Notes under the pieces: model-generated
Database searches by the model: none
What the model saw: the letters and a program-made list of their open reading frames with translations, nothing else
What the model was told of the DNA's origin: nothing
Shown: positions 1-12,920 of the stretch, piece after piece
How positions within the stretch are numbered: the stretch's first letter is position 1
Layout of the letters: each line of letters starts with the position of its first letter
Made by a program: the position numbers and the translations under genes
From: Lumnitzera littorea
Taxonomy: Eukaryota > Streptophyta > Magnoliopsida > Myrtales > Combretaceae
Reading direction: 5' to 3'
Length of the DNA: 64,000 nucleotides
Assembly: GCA_024138015.1 (NCBI GenBank)
Contig: JAMXBB010000007.1
Span: forward strand, 86,740,885 to 86,804,884

Positions 1-1896
1 CTTCTCTTTAAGATTCCTTAATTCAAGTTGTTTATTAAATTCCAAAGCTTCCACTTGATCTTTTAGGAAAAAAACGAACATCTTGGACACAACTTTGACT
101 GGAATTTAACTTCATTTCGTGCTCAATTTCGAGAATCAAGCCCAATCATCTTCCCTCATTTAATCTTGGTTAATTGGCTTTTAATGAGTTTCCATCTACG
201 ATTTGAGCTCCAAAACTGTAAACTTGAGCTCGAACAAGAGTTTTGTAGACTCGAAAATCCTTCCCAAACTCTCAAGCTCTCTCTCGAATTCTCTTCCTCT
301 CAAGCTCTCTCCTCCTCTCTCTCTTTTTGCCATCAACTCTCTCCCTCTACATTTCTCTCCTACTCTAGTTACTTCCAAGCTAACCTACGACCACCAACGA
401 AGTCCCCTGCGCTTGAGCTTCCTAACACCACCTAGTTTAGCCATTGCTATAACCTTTAGCATCCCGTACAAACCACTACCAATAAACCCTAACTTGTGGC
501 AATCCTCACTTCAAAACCCCACATTTTACCATCATTGAGAAGAACTATTGCCACCACATGACTTGCCGCCCTTTAAAACCACTAAACCAATTCTCCTCCC
601 CCCTTTAGCCATCTCCATGCGCAACAACTCACCACTATCGCTACCATTCCCTCATCAACTACCTTAAACCAACACTGAACTCCGTAGCACCACTCCTAAA
701 TCCCCTTTGTCCAATAAGCTACTCACAAAACTACCTTTGCCCCTTCGATTCCCTATTAAGATCAAGCTTGGACATCCGTGCAAAGCTACTGCTGTTGAGG
801 AAGATCCATGATCCGATTCACAACTAGCTTTGAGCTCCAAACCTGACCTGTGACTCGATCCATGACCCACACACCCCAACTCCCAACTTAGTTCGACCTT
901 GACTTGGTTTTCGGTTGTTTTATGTTTTGCATTTTTTTTATATATCATTATTGAGATGTAATTGTAAAACACTAAAAAAAAGGAAGAAAAAAAAAAGAAA
1001 GGAAAGGAAAAATTGAAAAAAAAAAAAGAAAGAAAAGAAAAGAAAAAGTAGAATAGTTTAATCTTAAATTTTTATTTATCTATTTTTCTCAATTACAACT
1101 AAAAAAAATAAATAAATGAAAAAAAAAAGATAAAAGAGCAAAAATCACATAAAATAAAACAAAGAAAAAATAAGAAAACATTTTTATATGACTTAGAAAA
1201 AATTTATTTTCCGAATAAATAAAAATAAATCGATTCTTTTTCAAAAATTAGGTTTACTTTAGAATTTTCCAAAAAGAAAATCCCAATTAGAACCCTTTTT
1301 AGAAAATTTTGAAAGAAATAAAAAAGGATAAGAAACTTAAACCTGACTCTTTTCTTAAATTAAAATCAATCAACTCGTTAACGTTTTCGAAAAGAACTAC
1401 GTATATTTAATCCTAAATAGCGGGTACATCGACACCTCCGAAGCAATGTAAAAAATAAGAAAACCTATTTTTTCCATTTTAGTTTAAATTATTTAATTTA
1501 GTCTAATTTGTTAACTAATGATTGAATTTCATTTTATAGGGTAATTTTGAAAGGTAATTTCAAGAAATTAAATCAAAATTAGAAAAGTTTATGGTATCCT
1601 TAAGGGTTTAAAAAACCTAATCTCTAGACTGGTTTCTTTGATTTTCCAAAACTTTTTTCTAAAATTGATTTTCCTTACGCAAACCAATGTCTAAATCTAA
1701 ATCAAATCTATCCATTTGGTTTTGACCTAACTATTTCTCGACCCTAGTTGAATGGTGATTCTAAAAGTTTATAAAATGTAGTTAAAAAGTTAGTTTTCTT
1801 TAAACCTTAGTCGATGATCAATATTAAACGGTTAAGGTTAAGTATTGATTGGTTTAGGAGAAACTTATAAAAAACTGGGAAAAATCGGGCTCGATA
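1..1896 (-). mobile_element. Degenerate LTR in reverse orientation, same family as the solo LTR at 56617-59082
   Basis: Read on the - strand, this stretch lines up by eye with the solo LTR at 56617-59082. Three landmarks match in order: the 5' end (GGGCTCGATA at 1887-1896 against TGTCGAGC at 56617), a block around 1600-1670 against 56830-56910, and a block around 1405-1455 (GGTACATCGACACCTCC, AATGTAAAA) against 57070-57130. The CT-rich and CCACCA-rich part at 280-700 fits the reverse complement of the GGTGGT-rich middle of the solo LTR. The far end lies outside the window. Short reading frames at 166-538 and 664-972 fall inside it and have no recognisable product. Similarity is clear but low, so this is an old copy. 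Confidence 0.6.
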
Positions 1897-4800
1897 ATTG
1901 GTATTCCAAAACTAAAAATTAATCCAAATCAAATGAAAATTTTTAGAGAAACTCTTTACATAGCAATTTTCTATATATAATAAGGTATTTATAGAAAAAT
2001 TTTGGTAAGGAAACTGCATCGTTTAGGCTTTTGAAAATCAGCTTTGAATGGCTCATTTCTCAAGGGCAATATATAAAATAAAAGATTTTTACAAAAATAA
2101 TAATTTCTCATGAAAATAAATTAAAAATTATGTTAGAATAAAAATTTCCATAATTTTTAGATAAAATTTGATTTTTTTAACATATTTTTTAAAATCGAGT
2201 TCAAAATTGAACTTACTAATGTAACAAGCTTTGACGACCGCAATGGAAAGGGCCGTATCAACACAAAAAGAGCATTGCTCCCTTTCTTAGGTGGTGGTAG
2301 CCGTTAAGTTGCTCTTAAGTTTGGGAACCCCAATCTCATAGATTATAGCATAATTTTTCTAATTTTTTACTAAAAGCTCCTAAAATTACTACACAAATTT
2401 TCATAAGTTCTGTAAGATCCAAAAGGTCCAAACTAACAAATGAAATGGGTATTTATAATGCTGGTTTAGAGAATTAGCTAATGGGCATGCATGACAAATG
2501 TCATGAGGTTCCTTTCTAAGATGGACAAGTGTCATGTGGTTTTGGAAAACCATGAATCAAATGAATCTAATCTCGTAGTTTTAAGTGTAGGTCCTGTGTA
2601 AGATGTCAAGAGGAGGGGCAAATTGATATCTCTTGCAAAAATGAAACTTTTTTTATTTTTTAAAACTATTCCCCTCTTAATAACTTACGTATGGTATATA
2701 AGTACTTAGGTATTGATTGTCAACTTAGGCACAAAAAGAACAATTCAAATAATAAAATGCAAGAAATAAATAGGAGAGAGAGAAAGAAGACCAGGTGATC
2801 AATTTATAGAGTTTCGACCTTTTGCCTACTGTTCTCTTTTAACTCTATTGCTGGGAACTCAATCCTCCTTACTAATGTCGTTCCATTAATCCAATCTTCT
2901 CATTAATAAAAAATGAATCAAAGATTACAAAGATATCCAGTTGCTTCTCTATCTTGTCTCATTAGCTATCCTTATGCTAAACATAAGACTACAAAGAACT
3001 CCCTAACCTTATACTCACTCAATTATAATATCAATAATGTTTACAAGGAAAATGAGATGATGCAATCAAAGATTTCTTTACAATGTTCACACAAAAACAA
3101 GAATAATGAAATGAGAAACTATTTTCACTCAGTTTCTAATAGTTTGCATGAGAGAGTTTTTTGAAATTTAGTTCTGTACTGAGTGTACTGTTTTATACCT
3201 TATGCAGCTTCATCTTTAAATCGAATAAACTTCTATATAATAGCTAGAAACAACTAATTCAAGATTTTTCTCCAAGAAATCTTGATTCAAATACAATTGG
3301 TTTTGTTGTTGGAGAAATATCCTATGAAAATAGGAATTTGAACGTTTGAAAATTTTGAAATCAATTGCTATTATCTCCTGATATATTCCACAAAGAGCTT
3401 GATTTATTTTGGCCGTTGTAACTTGTTAATTCCAATCCACAAGCTTTAAGAATTTATTGAGATTTAAAATTTAAAAACCAAATATCTTACAATAAGGATA
3501 AGCTTAAATAAATTTAAACATATCTTGCTTAATCAAATTTGAATTCAACACCCTTTAATTTTTCGAAAATTCTAAACCACCTGATCAAGACCTTCCCTAT
3601 CATAAGAGTATATTTGAATATTAAATCATATCTTCCTTTAGAAAAAATTTACATTGATATATGATTTAAAAAAAAAAATCTCCTAAGATTTGCATAAGTA
3701 TACCAATTGTACAACAATACTTGTAGATGATACTTAGAATATTAAAGCATAACAAAATCTGACTCATCCTTATCTATCATGCTATAATTAGGAATTTAAA
3801 TGTCGTACCTTATCCACTAAAATTTGTAGCTCAAACCTTTTTGAATTTGAAACAATAATCTTCCTTATCCAATCTTATCTTCAACAAAATATCTTGAAGT
3901 TCTTGAATTTTTGTCAACAAAACAAGCTACAACCTTATCTCGAAAAACTTACAAGAATCTGCATTGAACTTTGAAAATTTTTAGCATAATTTTATCTAAT
4001 AAATCCTCATAAGAAATCTGAATTTTATCTGAACTTGATGTACAATACTAATGCAACAAATCTTTTCATGGTCAACGTTCTTAATGTATTTAAAACTTGA
4101 CCAATCTTACTAAGAATGTCATAATACCTTTTTTCCAAAATATATTACTTAAACTTTAATAAAACATTCCCTAAATCTAATTATTGAGCATTCTTTACAC
4201 TAATGCACCTTAAAATTCCTAAGGACTTAATTTAACTTAGTGAAACAAAATTGAGCATATTACACAAATATGTCCAATAAAGTGAAGTTAGGTCCTCTAC
4301 ATATTTCCCTACCTTAACTTGTTCAAATTTGTTAGAAAATAGGTTGTTAATAGCTTTTGATATCGATTTTGTTCACTTCCTACACTTTCATGTTTTTTTT
4401 GCTGATACACTTTTAAACATACATTCTAACTAACACAATTTCAAACTTAATTTTCTTCCTAAAATTAATTTTATTCTAAAGTTGACCTATACACTTGTTG
4501 TTCTTGTTAAACATATGTTAACCTTTTTCCATTGATATTTTTTTAAAACGAATCATTGTTATATCATGATATATCTGCATATTTCAAAAACAAATTAGTA
4601 ATAACATATCATATGTTTTGTTATCATCAAAACTAATTAGAAGACTTAACATTAAGAAACCAACAACTCCCCCCGATTTTCCAAAAAATCTATGTGCTTT
4701 ATTAACTTATTATTTAAGTAAACATAGTTTATTATTTATAATATTTTAGGTTAATTGTTATTTTTGCATAGAAAGTTCTACTAAAGTTTCCATAGCCCAT

Positions 4801-5465
4801 GCTTCGTTGATTAACTTAATTACATATTATTGATTATTATTTATTATTATCTTTGTTATAACATTTATTACTTCTTTTATTTATTAGTTAATTCTAAGCT
4901 CCTTTATATTTTGGATTAGTTTCCTAAATCTCTTGAAATTTTACTAATGAAGAGCTACTTTTACCGTTTTAGTTTTTTTAATATTATGTTACAACAATTA
5001 AATTTATAGGGTTGCTTTGATTGACTTTTTGGGTCGTACGGTTGGTTTCGAGTTTAAATGGTCTAATTACATGGATGTTCTAAATTTTAAAAGTTTGGAA
5101 TCCTTCTATTATAGTTAGTTAATTTATTTATATATTTTTATTGTTATCATTTTTAAGTGTTGTCTCTCATTATTTTATTATATTTTATATTATTAATTTA
5201 GGTCTGAGATCTTATTAAATTGGATCTTAAATTTCATAGTTTTCTCATTTTTACAATTAACTTGTGAATTTAACAATATTTTTTAATTTTAACTTGCATT
5301 ATTATTTCATAATTCCATTTCAAATACCTATATTCTCTAGATTTTTTTTTCTAATTTGTGGTTCTAACATGTTTTTGGAGTTATGGCAAGTGGATTTTCA
5401 CAGATGTCCTAATAAATTTTTCCATGCTAATGTCCTATTCACTAAAATGAGGGTCTCATTTCTAC
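1897..5465. repeat. Direct repeat, copy A (about 1.5 kb of non-coding sequence, split by a solo LTR)
   Basis: The parts 1897-2585 and 4652-5465 match 11390-12920 in the same orientation. Shared landmarks are GGTATTCCAAAA near the start, GCAATGGAAAGGGCC at 2243, GGTATTTATA at 2448, TATGTGCTTTATTAACTTA near 4690, and GGCAAGTGGATTTTCACAGA near 5385. The copy carries no open frame. Both copies contain a TATTTATAG motif that could be a promoter TATA, so an LTR or other retroelement part is possible, but I found no TG/CA ends or primer site. It starts exactly where the inverted LTR at 1-1896 stops. Confidence 0.7.
2586..4651 (+). mobile_element. Solo LTR, 2066 bases, Copia (SIRE/Maximus)-like by inference
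   Basis: The element starts TGTAGGTCC and ends CTTAACA, giving the TG...CA ends of an LTR. It is flanked by a perfect 5-base duplication TTAAG (2581-2585 and 4652-4656). Copy B of the surrounding repeat has the uninterrupted site near 12113, which supports a clean insertion. There is no internal coding region, primer site or second LTR, so it is a solo LTR left by recombination. The opening CAAGAGGAGGGGCAAATTG resembles LTR starts I know from SIRE/Maximus-type Copia elements; that family call is from memory and not certain. The reading frame at 2913-3164 has no recognisable homology. Confidence 0.8.
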
Positions 5466-8400
5466 TCCCATTTAGAAAAGTTTTACCCTCAAAACTTTTG
5501 TACACTTAGGTTTCCAATGTCAGGTGCTTATTTCTTATTATTATTTGTTGGTAATTTAGGTAAGTTGAAAGTTATTCTTATTTACTAAGTCTTTTGGCAT
5601 CATAAAGTTATTTTGTTGGTATAAGTATATGTTTACCTATAAAATGTTTCTGTTTTCACTTCTAAACCCGATTATCTAGTATTTTAAGAAGTTGCTTTTT
5701 AAAATTAATTAATATCCCCCTCTATTCTCTTTAATGGTTCCTATGAGATTTAAAATTTAACTTAATTCCTTTTTTGAATGTTGTTCCAAGTGAGTTTTCT
5801 TTCTTCGGTTTTGTTCCTATAGAAACTTCTACTCTTAACTTTTAAGGCTTTTTTCTCTTGAGATTAACCTAATCGTTTGTATTTGTTTAGAGCCTCTTTT
5901 ACTCTCATTAAATAACCTTGGAGTTTTGATATCCTATCTATGGTTCTCCCTAGGTTAGATGGGGATTAGTAAAACTTGTGTTTATTAGTTTAATCTAATT
6001 AAAATCATTGTTAAATTTAGATAGATTCCATCTTTCGTTAGCTTTTTTTCTTGCTCCTTTTAACCCTCATGCAATGTTCTTGGTCTACTGATTTTATTCT
6101 TATTTATGGTTTTCAGAATCTTACTGTATGGTAAAATTTGGTTATTCAAAATCACACTATTTTTTTTATATTAATATTTCAAATGTATCCATTTGTAGCT
6201 ACATTGTTTAACCATCTCAAGATCTATTGGTTATGTTTATCTACTTAAGACCTCATAAGGTTGTCCTCTTGAATTCTAGAATTTTTATAACTTATTTATA
6301 GATAATTCAAGTACTATTTTATTTCTTATGTTTATGCTAGTTTCATCTGGTTTACTATATAGATGGCAATTACTACCTATGTTATTTCTTTAACACAGAA
6401 TAATAATCACACTTATTATTTATTTTATTTTATTTTATTAATTTTTTAGAATAATTTGAAATCAATGGCTACAATGTTGTTTGTTTATATATATATATAT
6501 ATATATGACTTTTTGATTTTATCTTTGACCATATATATTTTTTTCATGCCTTAAATGTTAGATTCTATGGCTTGAATATCTTACAATTACATAACCCCTT
6601 TGACTTTAGAATCAATATTTTCCTATTGTTGTTGCTCATATAGATATTGGTATTATAATCCTATTATATAACTATTATTGTTGATTGGAGTTATGCAATA
6701 GATTCTAAGATTTGAGGTTTATTTCGTTCAATTTAGTTTCTAATTATTAAATCAGTTTATCTTTTATTATATGACATGTATTTGAGTATTAATTGTTATT
6801 CTTCGTATTTCATAGTCCTTATACACAACATATTTTAGCACAATTATACTAGTAGGAATGAGCAGCAAATCTTGACATTCTGTTAACTTATACTCGACTA
6901 AGACAATTAACAACTGACTTGACTTGACTTGATATAATGTATCAACTTGACTCGACGCAACATGACTTGACGTAACATGACTCAACATGACATAAGGTCG
7001 ATAAGGCCTATTACTTTGGCATAGACCATACAGATTTGCCATTCCTTCTTAATTGGATATTCATGCCAATATACTTGAAGATTTCTATCTCAATTATTTC
7101 TTAGTTGTATCTTATCATAATTGTCTATTCTTCTTTTCTAGGAATCTTTATTAATTTAAGTTCATATTTGTTGTAGTATTCTTATTTCCACGTTTATTGC
7201 CTAGAATAGAAGGTTAACTAAGCAGCTTTTATTTGTTTTGGTGTGTTCTCGTATTATCTTTATAGTTATTATTATTATGTTTTGCTACTGATATCCATAT
7301 TACAATCTTTAAGATCAATGGTGGAGATGGACCGATGCAGTTTTGATATTTAGAACCAAGTTTTATCCTTGAATTTAAGATTTTTGTTTGATTGTGTCAT
7401 TGTTAATATATCTAGGGATTCGATCATGATATATGTTAGAGTAAAGTTTAGCTCACATAAGGAGACTTATGAATAATAGAGGTGATTGAAGGGTTACATA
7501 TAGAGTTGTTTTTGGTATAAGGTCAAGAGAAAGGGTATAAGGATAGGTAGTTGGCTCGGTTTTAGATAATTCATTGCTAGGTTCATGTGGTACAAAGTGT
7601 AATGGGAAAAATCTTGTAAGGTTTCTTTTATAGAAGTTAGGAGAACAAGATAAGTAAATTGCTTAGCTTTAAATTATCGATTAAATAGTTCATGTATTGC
7701 AAGGTGTGATAAGAAACACCTTCCAAAGTTGGTCTTGTAGAAGGTTAGAAGGGTAGGTGTTAATATATAATTGGGTTTTGAGTTGTTTGTTATTCTCCCT
7801 ATCATGAACCTTAATAATATTTTATAATCAAGTCTATAGTTATTGTTGACTTAGTGTACATTTATCTAATTTGTAGGTTTAAACGAGGTAACAACATAAT
7901 TCTATTAAGTGAACAGATGATAATAATTCAATATACAGTTACATATATATGCTCATGATATGAAGTATAAATGCATTACTAGTCATATGAGATCTACTAC
8001 TCGTGCAGGGTTCAATTATGTTTAAATGAAAAGGAAAGGCGTAATTTCAAGTAAAATGTTCTCATATACAATAGATATTAACTATTTCCTATACATGTCC
8101 AGTTCATCACTTTTAGTTTCAACCTTCACTTATCAATTGTTGCATTCATTCATTAGTTTATTTTCTATAAGTTTATCTAAACTTCATTTCTGTTTCTCAT
8201 TTGAAGTTCGATTTATGTATTGCTTAGGTCCTTCTTAAGATTCTCTTCTAGGTTTAAGAGCTATATTTCTCCTTTAGCCGAGCAGCGGAGTGAAACATCC
8301 GCAGCGAGTATAGAACTGAGGAACTCCTCATCTAACTTATTTAAAGACTCTACTATATCTAATCATCCTATATCTCCCTTACACTTAATAACATTATCCA

Positions 8401-11389
8401 ACTTAACAATATGTTCTTAGAACTATCGAGGATAGGAAATCCATCATCTTAGATTCCTATTTCTAACCTTCTATATTAGCTTCTATAACTCTTATTCCAT
8501 TAGGTTCTACCATTTGGTTATATTCTTCAACAACTTCTATAGGATCCTTTTCATTAAGTCTAACCAATTCCTTTTCATTAAGTTCTACATCACCTTCTAC
8601 AAAAAGTTCTATAGAGTTCCCCTCATATGGTTCTACATTATCCTTCTTATTAAATGCCCCTCATCAAGCTTTGTCTTAAGCTTCAACATAAGGTTCTACA
8701 AATTCATCTATACATGGTTTTAGTCTTTTACTTAAAGTTTTACAAAATCTTCTACAACTAGGTGTTACAACGTCCTCTACTTCCTTTTAAATCTTCTAAA
8801 TATAACTAAATAGTCACAAGTTTATTTTTGTAGTCTTGTAAGTTAGCGTAAAGGAAAGTTAGTAGGATTTTAGATTCTTATATTGAGATCTTAATATCCT
8901 ATATTCTTTTACTTATATAAGATATATATACATCCAAAGTCTACATCTTTTAACTACCCATTTACTATCCACTTTCACACTGATACCTAATGTGTCTACT
9001 TGATTATAATTAAGACGCTTCAAAACAAGTTCTCTAAGAACGGTGCACTATAAGTCCTTAGGAAATAGTGCTTTAATATTATCTAAAAATTACTTTCAGA
9101 GAGTAGGGAAAATCATAATAATCCTACCGTGTACATTAACTTATGATAGAAACTGGCCATTCAGCTGCTATCATAAACTTAATATACATAAGGCATATAC
9201 AACAAAATAACTCTATAACATCTTTAGTTCAATATCTAAAATAAAATAAAGACATTGGATTTATATAATCCCTTGGAAAAATAGAAATTTAATTCATATG
9301 TCTATTTAAAAAAAAATGGAATTTTATATAAGAAAATTTATAAAAGAATATTAAAATCTAGTTTATAATAAATACTATAACACAAGTTAGTCTAGGTCAT
9401 ACACATATCTTAGTTGACTATAAAAGAATATTCCAATTCATTTGCTCCTTACTCTAAACCCATTGCCCATTTTTTGTTTGTCTAGGGATTGATTAATCTT
9501 GGTGTTTACCATCTAGGACTTGCAAAAGAACTAGGGGGTATGAGCAACCACTGGTCAATAGGGGGACAAAGGTGGAAGCATACACAACATAACTATCAAG
9601 CAGGGTTGTCAATTAGTTAGATAGATGTGATGCGATGCGATGCGATGCAACAAGCATATGCCATTTACACAACGTTATCCAGTTCTTCATAAAGTTAGAG
9701 AAACTACGCCCGCTCTAACCTAGATCGAAGGGTTTTTGCATAACGGAGGCATACTCCTGCTACGATGCCTTTTGACCAAACTTAGGCTTCTGCAATGGAG
9801 GTGTGCTCCTCCTGAAACCTCTTCGAAGCCATTGCCCCTAATCTTACTATAACCCCATCTCTTGTCACTCAGTTTAACCTTAAGGGTGGGGAAAGGACAA
9901 TTATAACTGCCCCATCGAATGGTCGGTATTTGATTGGAAATCCAAACTACTTCCCCTAATAGGTTGCAATGTATGTCCCCTTAGTGTTTATGTCTAAGTT
10001 TAGCTTAATACATTTTAAGGGTATCCAAGCAATTGTAAACAATAAAATTAAGGAGTGTAACGCAACAAAGCAATCACAATATATAGCATAAAAATGAAAC
10101 AACATAGTTGACAGTTTCCAAGTATACACGTTGCATACGTATTTACAACCGCAAGCAAGTATAGACATCAACCTCTAAGTACCTTTATATAGTATTATAC
10201 AATCTATTAATTATTGATCCCACTTACCTAAAATTGTAGTCACTCTTGTAAGTTAAATGCTACAATCCTTCCATCATCAATGGTCCATATATTACAAATT
10301 ACATTTTAGTTCCAATATGATTCATTGAGGTTACAATGTTTCAAAATACTTTTAATTAGGTTTATTATTATACTTTTAGTATTCATCAAGTGTTGATTAT
10401 GGGTATTAAGTGTTATTACTTTACATAAGTTATTTAGACATTCTATATAACCTTCTACTAGGTTTCTTAGATTCGAAATACCTTATACATAGCCTTCTAC
10501 TAAAGTCCTTAGTTATATTCTTTGTCTATTAGACCTTTTACCTAAGCTTATACTAACGTTTTAACTTATATTCTTTTATATGAAACCTTTTATATAACCT
10601 TTTACTAGCATCTTAATTAATATTTCTTATTAAACAAACCATCTACATGACCTTCTATAAGAACTTTAGTTATAGTTTTTACACTAAGAAAACTTCTACT
10701 AAAGCTCCTATTACTACAATTTATAATCAAATTGATTAGGAAGACTTCTACAATACCTTCTATAGTTCATTGGTTTGCACCAACATTCACAAAAGCTTCT
10801 ATAGAACCTTTTATAACTATTGGCTTATTCATCTGCTTATCTAAAACTTCTATAGAAGCTTCTACAACTACCATATTTGTCCAATTTTACCAAAAACGTC
10901 ACATTTCTCTCTTTCCTTCACTACGTTTAGATTTACCTTAGTTGAAACTCCACCAATATTGACTCAGATGCCCTGAAACTCATCTACATCGACATATACA
11001 ACCCAAAATTCGACAAAAAATAGTATTAAACACAACCAATTAACTTAATATACCTAAAATACATTATTAGGTTGAAAAATCACGGTTTTTAAGGTGAAAA
11101 TATTTCATGTATAGCAGTTAAAATCTTTAATTTACTACTTATTAGTAATGATTTTTCAACAAAAATTACTAATTCAATAACATAGTAAAAATCCACATAA
11201 ATATATAAGAACAAATCATCATGTTTAGCTTCGAGAAACCCATCTCTTCATAAAATCTCCTATTTCCACTTGCAAACTAAGATCAACTTATTATATGTAA
11301 CCAAAAGTTACTCAAAAGGTGATGAAGAATCAAATCTAATAAAATCTTTTAAAAAACAGTAGGTTTTCCTTGAATTTTGATTTATCGGT
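5466..11389. other. Gene-free AT-rich stretch between the two direct repeats
   Basis: No convincing gene is present. The few open frames (for example 8026-8238, 8220-8420, 9956-10171) show no domain I recognise. Small features are an AT run near 6486-6506, imperfect TGACTTGACT-type repeats at 6900-6990, a GATGC tandem at about 9628-9648, and two clusters of TTCTAC/TTCTATA motifs (8490-8770 and 10430-10890). Text such as CACTGGTCAATAGG near 9550 looks retroelement-derived but is too decayed to classify. Confidence 0.5.
9628..9648. repeat. GATGC pentanucleotide microsatellite
   Basis: About four tandem copies of GATGC (GTGATGCGATGCGATGCGATGC). It lies in repeat-derived non-coding DNA and has no evident function. 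Confidence 0.8.
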
Positions 11390-12920
11390 ATTCCAAAAAC
11401 TAAAAATTAATCCAAATCAAATGAAAATTTTTATGAAAACTCTTTACATAGCAATTTTCTATATATAATAAGGTATTTAGAGAAAAATTTTGGCAAGGAA
11501 ATATATCGTTTAGGCTTTTGAAAATCAGTTCTGAATGTCTCATTTCTTAATGGTGATATATAAAATGAAAGATTTTTACAATAATAATAATTTTTCATGA
11601 AAATATACTTCAAATTATGTTAGAATAAAAATTTCCATAATTTTTTTAGTAAATTTTGATATTTTTGATGCATTTTTAAAAATCAAGTGCAAAATTGAAC
11701 TCAACTGATGTGACAAGCTTCAACGGCTGCAATGGAAAGGGCCATGTCGGTACAAAAGGGCGTTGCTCTCTTTTTTAGGTAGTGGTAACCACTTGTCATC
11801 CGACTGTTCCTAGGTTTGGTAACCCTGATCTCATATAATATCACTTAATTTTTTAATTTTTCTAAATTTTCACTAAAAGCTTCTAAAATTGCTACACAAT
11901 TTTTCCTAAGTTCTATAAGATCCAAAGAGTCCAAAGTAATGAAGGAAATGGGTATTTATAGTGTTGGTTTAGGGAATTATTCAATGGGCATGCATGACAA
12001 ATATCATAAGGTTCCATTTTAAGATGGATAATTGTAATGTGGTTTTGGAAAACCATCGCTGTGGTTTTGCCTCAAAACCATCTAATCCAATGATTTTTAA
12101 CCCATGATTTTAAGAAACCGATAATTCCCCTTAGTTTTCCCAAAAATCCATGTGCTCTATTAACTTATTATTTAAGTAAACATAATTTATTATTTATAAT
12201 ATTTTAGGTTAGTTGTTATTTTTGCTTGGAAGGTTCTATTAAAGCTTTTATAGCCCATGCTCCATTGGTTAACTTAATTACATATTATTTATTATTATTA
12301 GTTTTTGTTATAACATTTATTACTTTTTCTTATTTATTTATTTTGTTCTAAGCTCTTTTATATTTTGGGTTGGTTTTTGGAATCTCCTGAAATTTTACTA
12401 ATAAAAGGGCTAGTTTTACCATTTTAGCTTATTTTAATATTATGTTACAACAATTAAATTTACGGGGTTGCTTTGATTGACTTTTAGGTACCTATGGTCG
12501 GTTTCGAGCCTAAATGGACTGATTATATGGACATCCTAAATTTTAATAGTTCGGAATCCTTCTATTATAGTTAGTTAATTTATTTATATATTTTTGTTGT
12601 TAACATTTCTAAGTGTTATCTCTTATTATTTTATTAAATTTTATATTATTAATTTAGATTTGAGATCTTGTTAAATTGGATCATAAACTTTATAGTTTTC
12701 TTGTTTTTGCAATTAACAAGTGAATTTAAGAATATTTTTTAATTTTAACTTGCATTATTATTTTATAGTTCTTTCTTGAATACCTAGATCCTTTATGTTG
12801 TTTCACTAATTTGTGGTCCTAATGTGTTTTTTGAGTTATGGCAAGTGGATTTTCACAGATGCCCTAAATTTCCTCGTACCAATGTCTTACTTGCCAAATT
12901 AAGGATCTCTCAAATATACT
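11390..12920. repeat. Direct repeat, copy B (uninterrupted)
   Basis: The second copy of the repeat at 1897-5465, in the same orientation and about 9.5 kb downstream. It is continuous across the point where copy A carries a solo LTR, so it preserves the pre-insertion arrangement around 12105-12115. The landmarks GCAATGGAAAGGGCC (about 11728), GGTATTTATAG (about 11951) and GGCAAGTGGATTTTCACAGA (about 12840) are all present. It has no coding capacity. The two copies could be the LTRs of a large non-coding element spanning 1897-12920, or two independent insertions of the same family. Confidence 0.7.

Noticed and set aside
166..538. Two overlapping + strand frames of 89 and 111 codons
   Set aside because: They lie in a CT-rich part of a decayed inverted LTR, have Ser/Leu-rich compositions that follow from the base repeat, and match no family I know.
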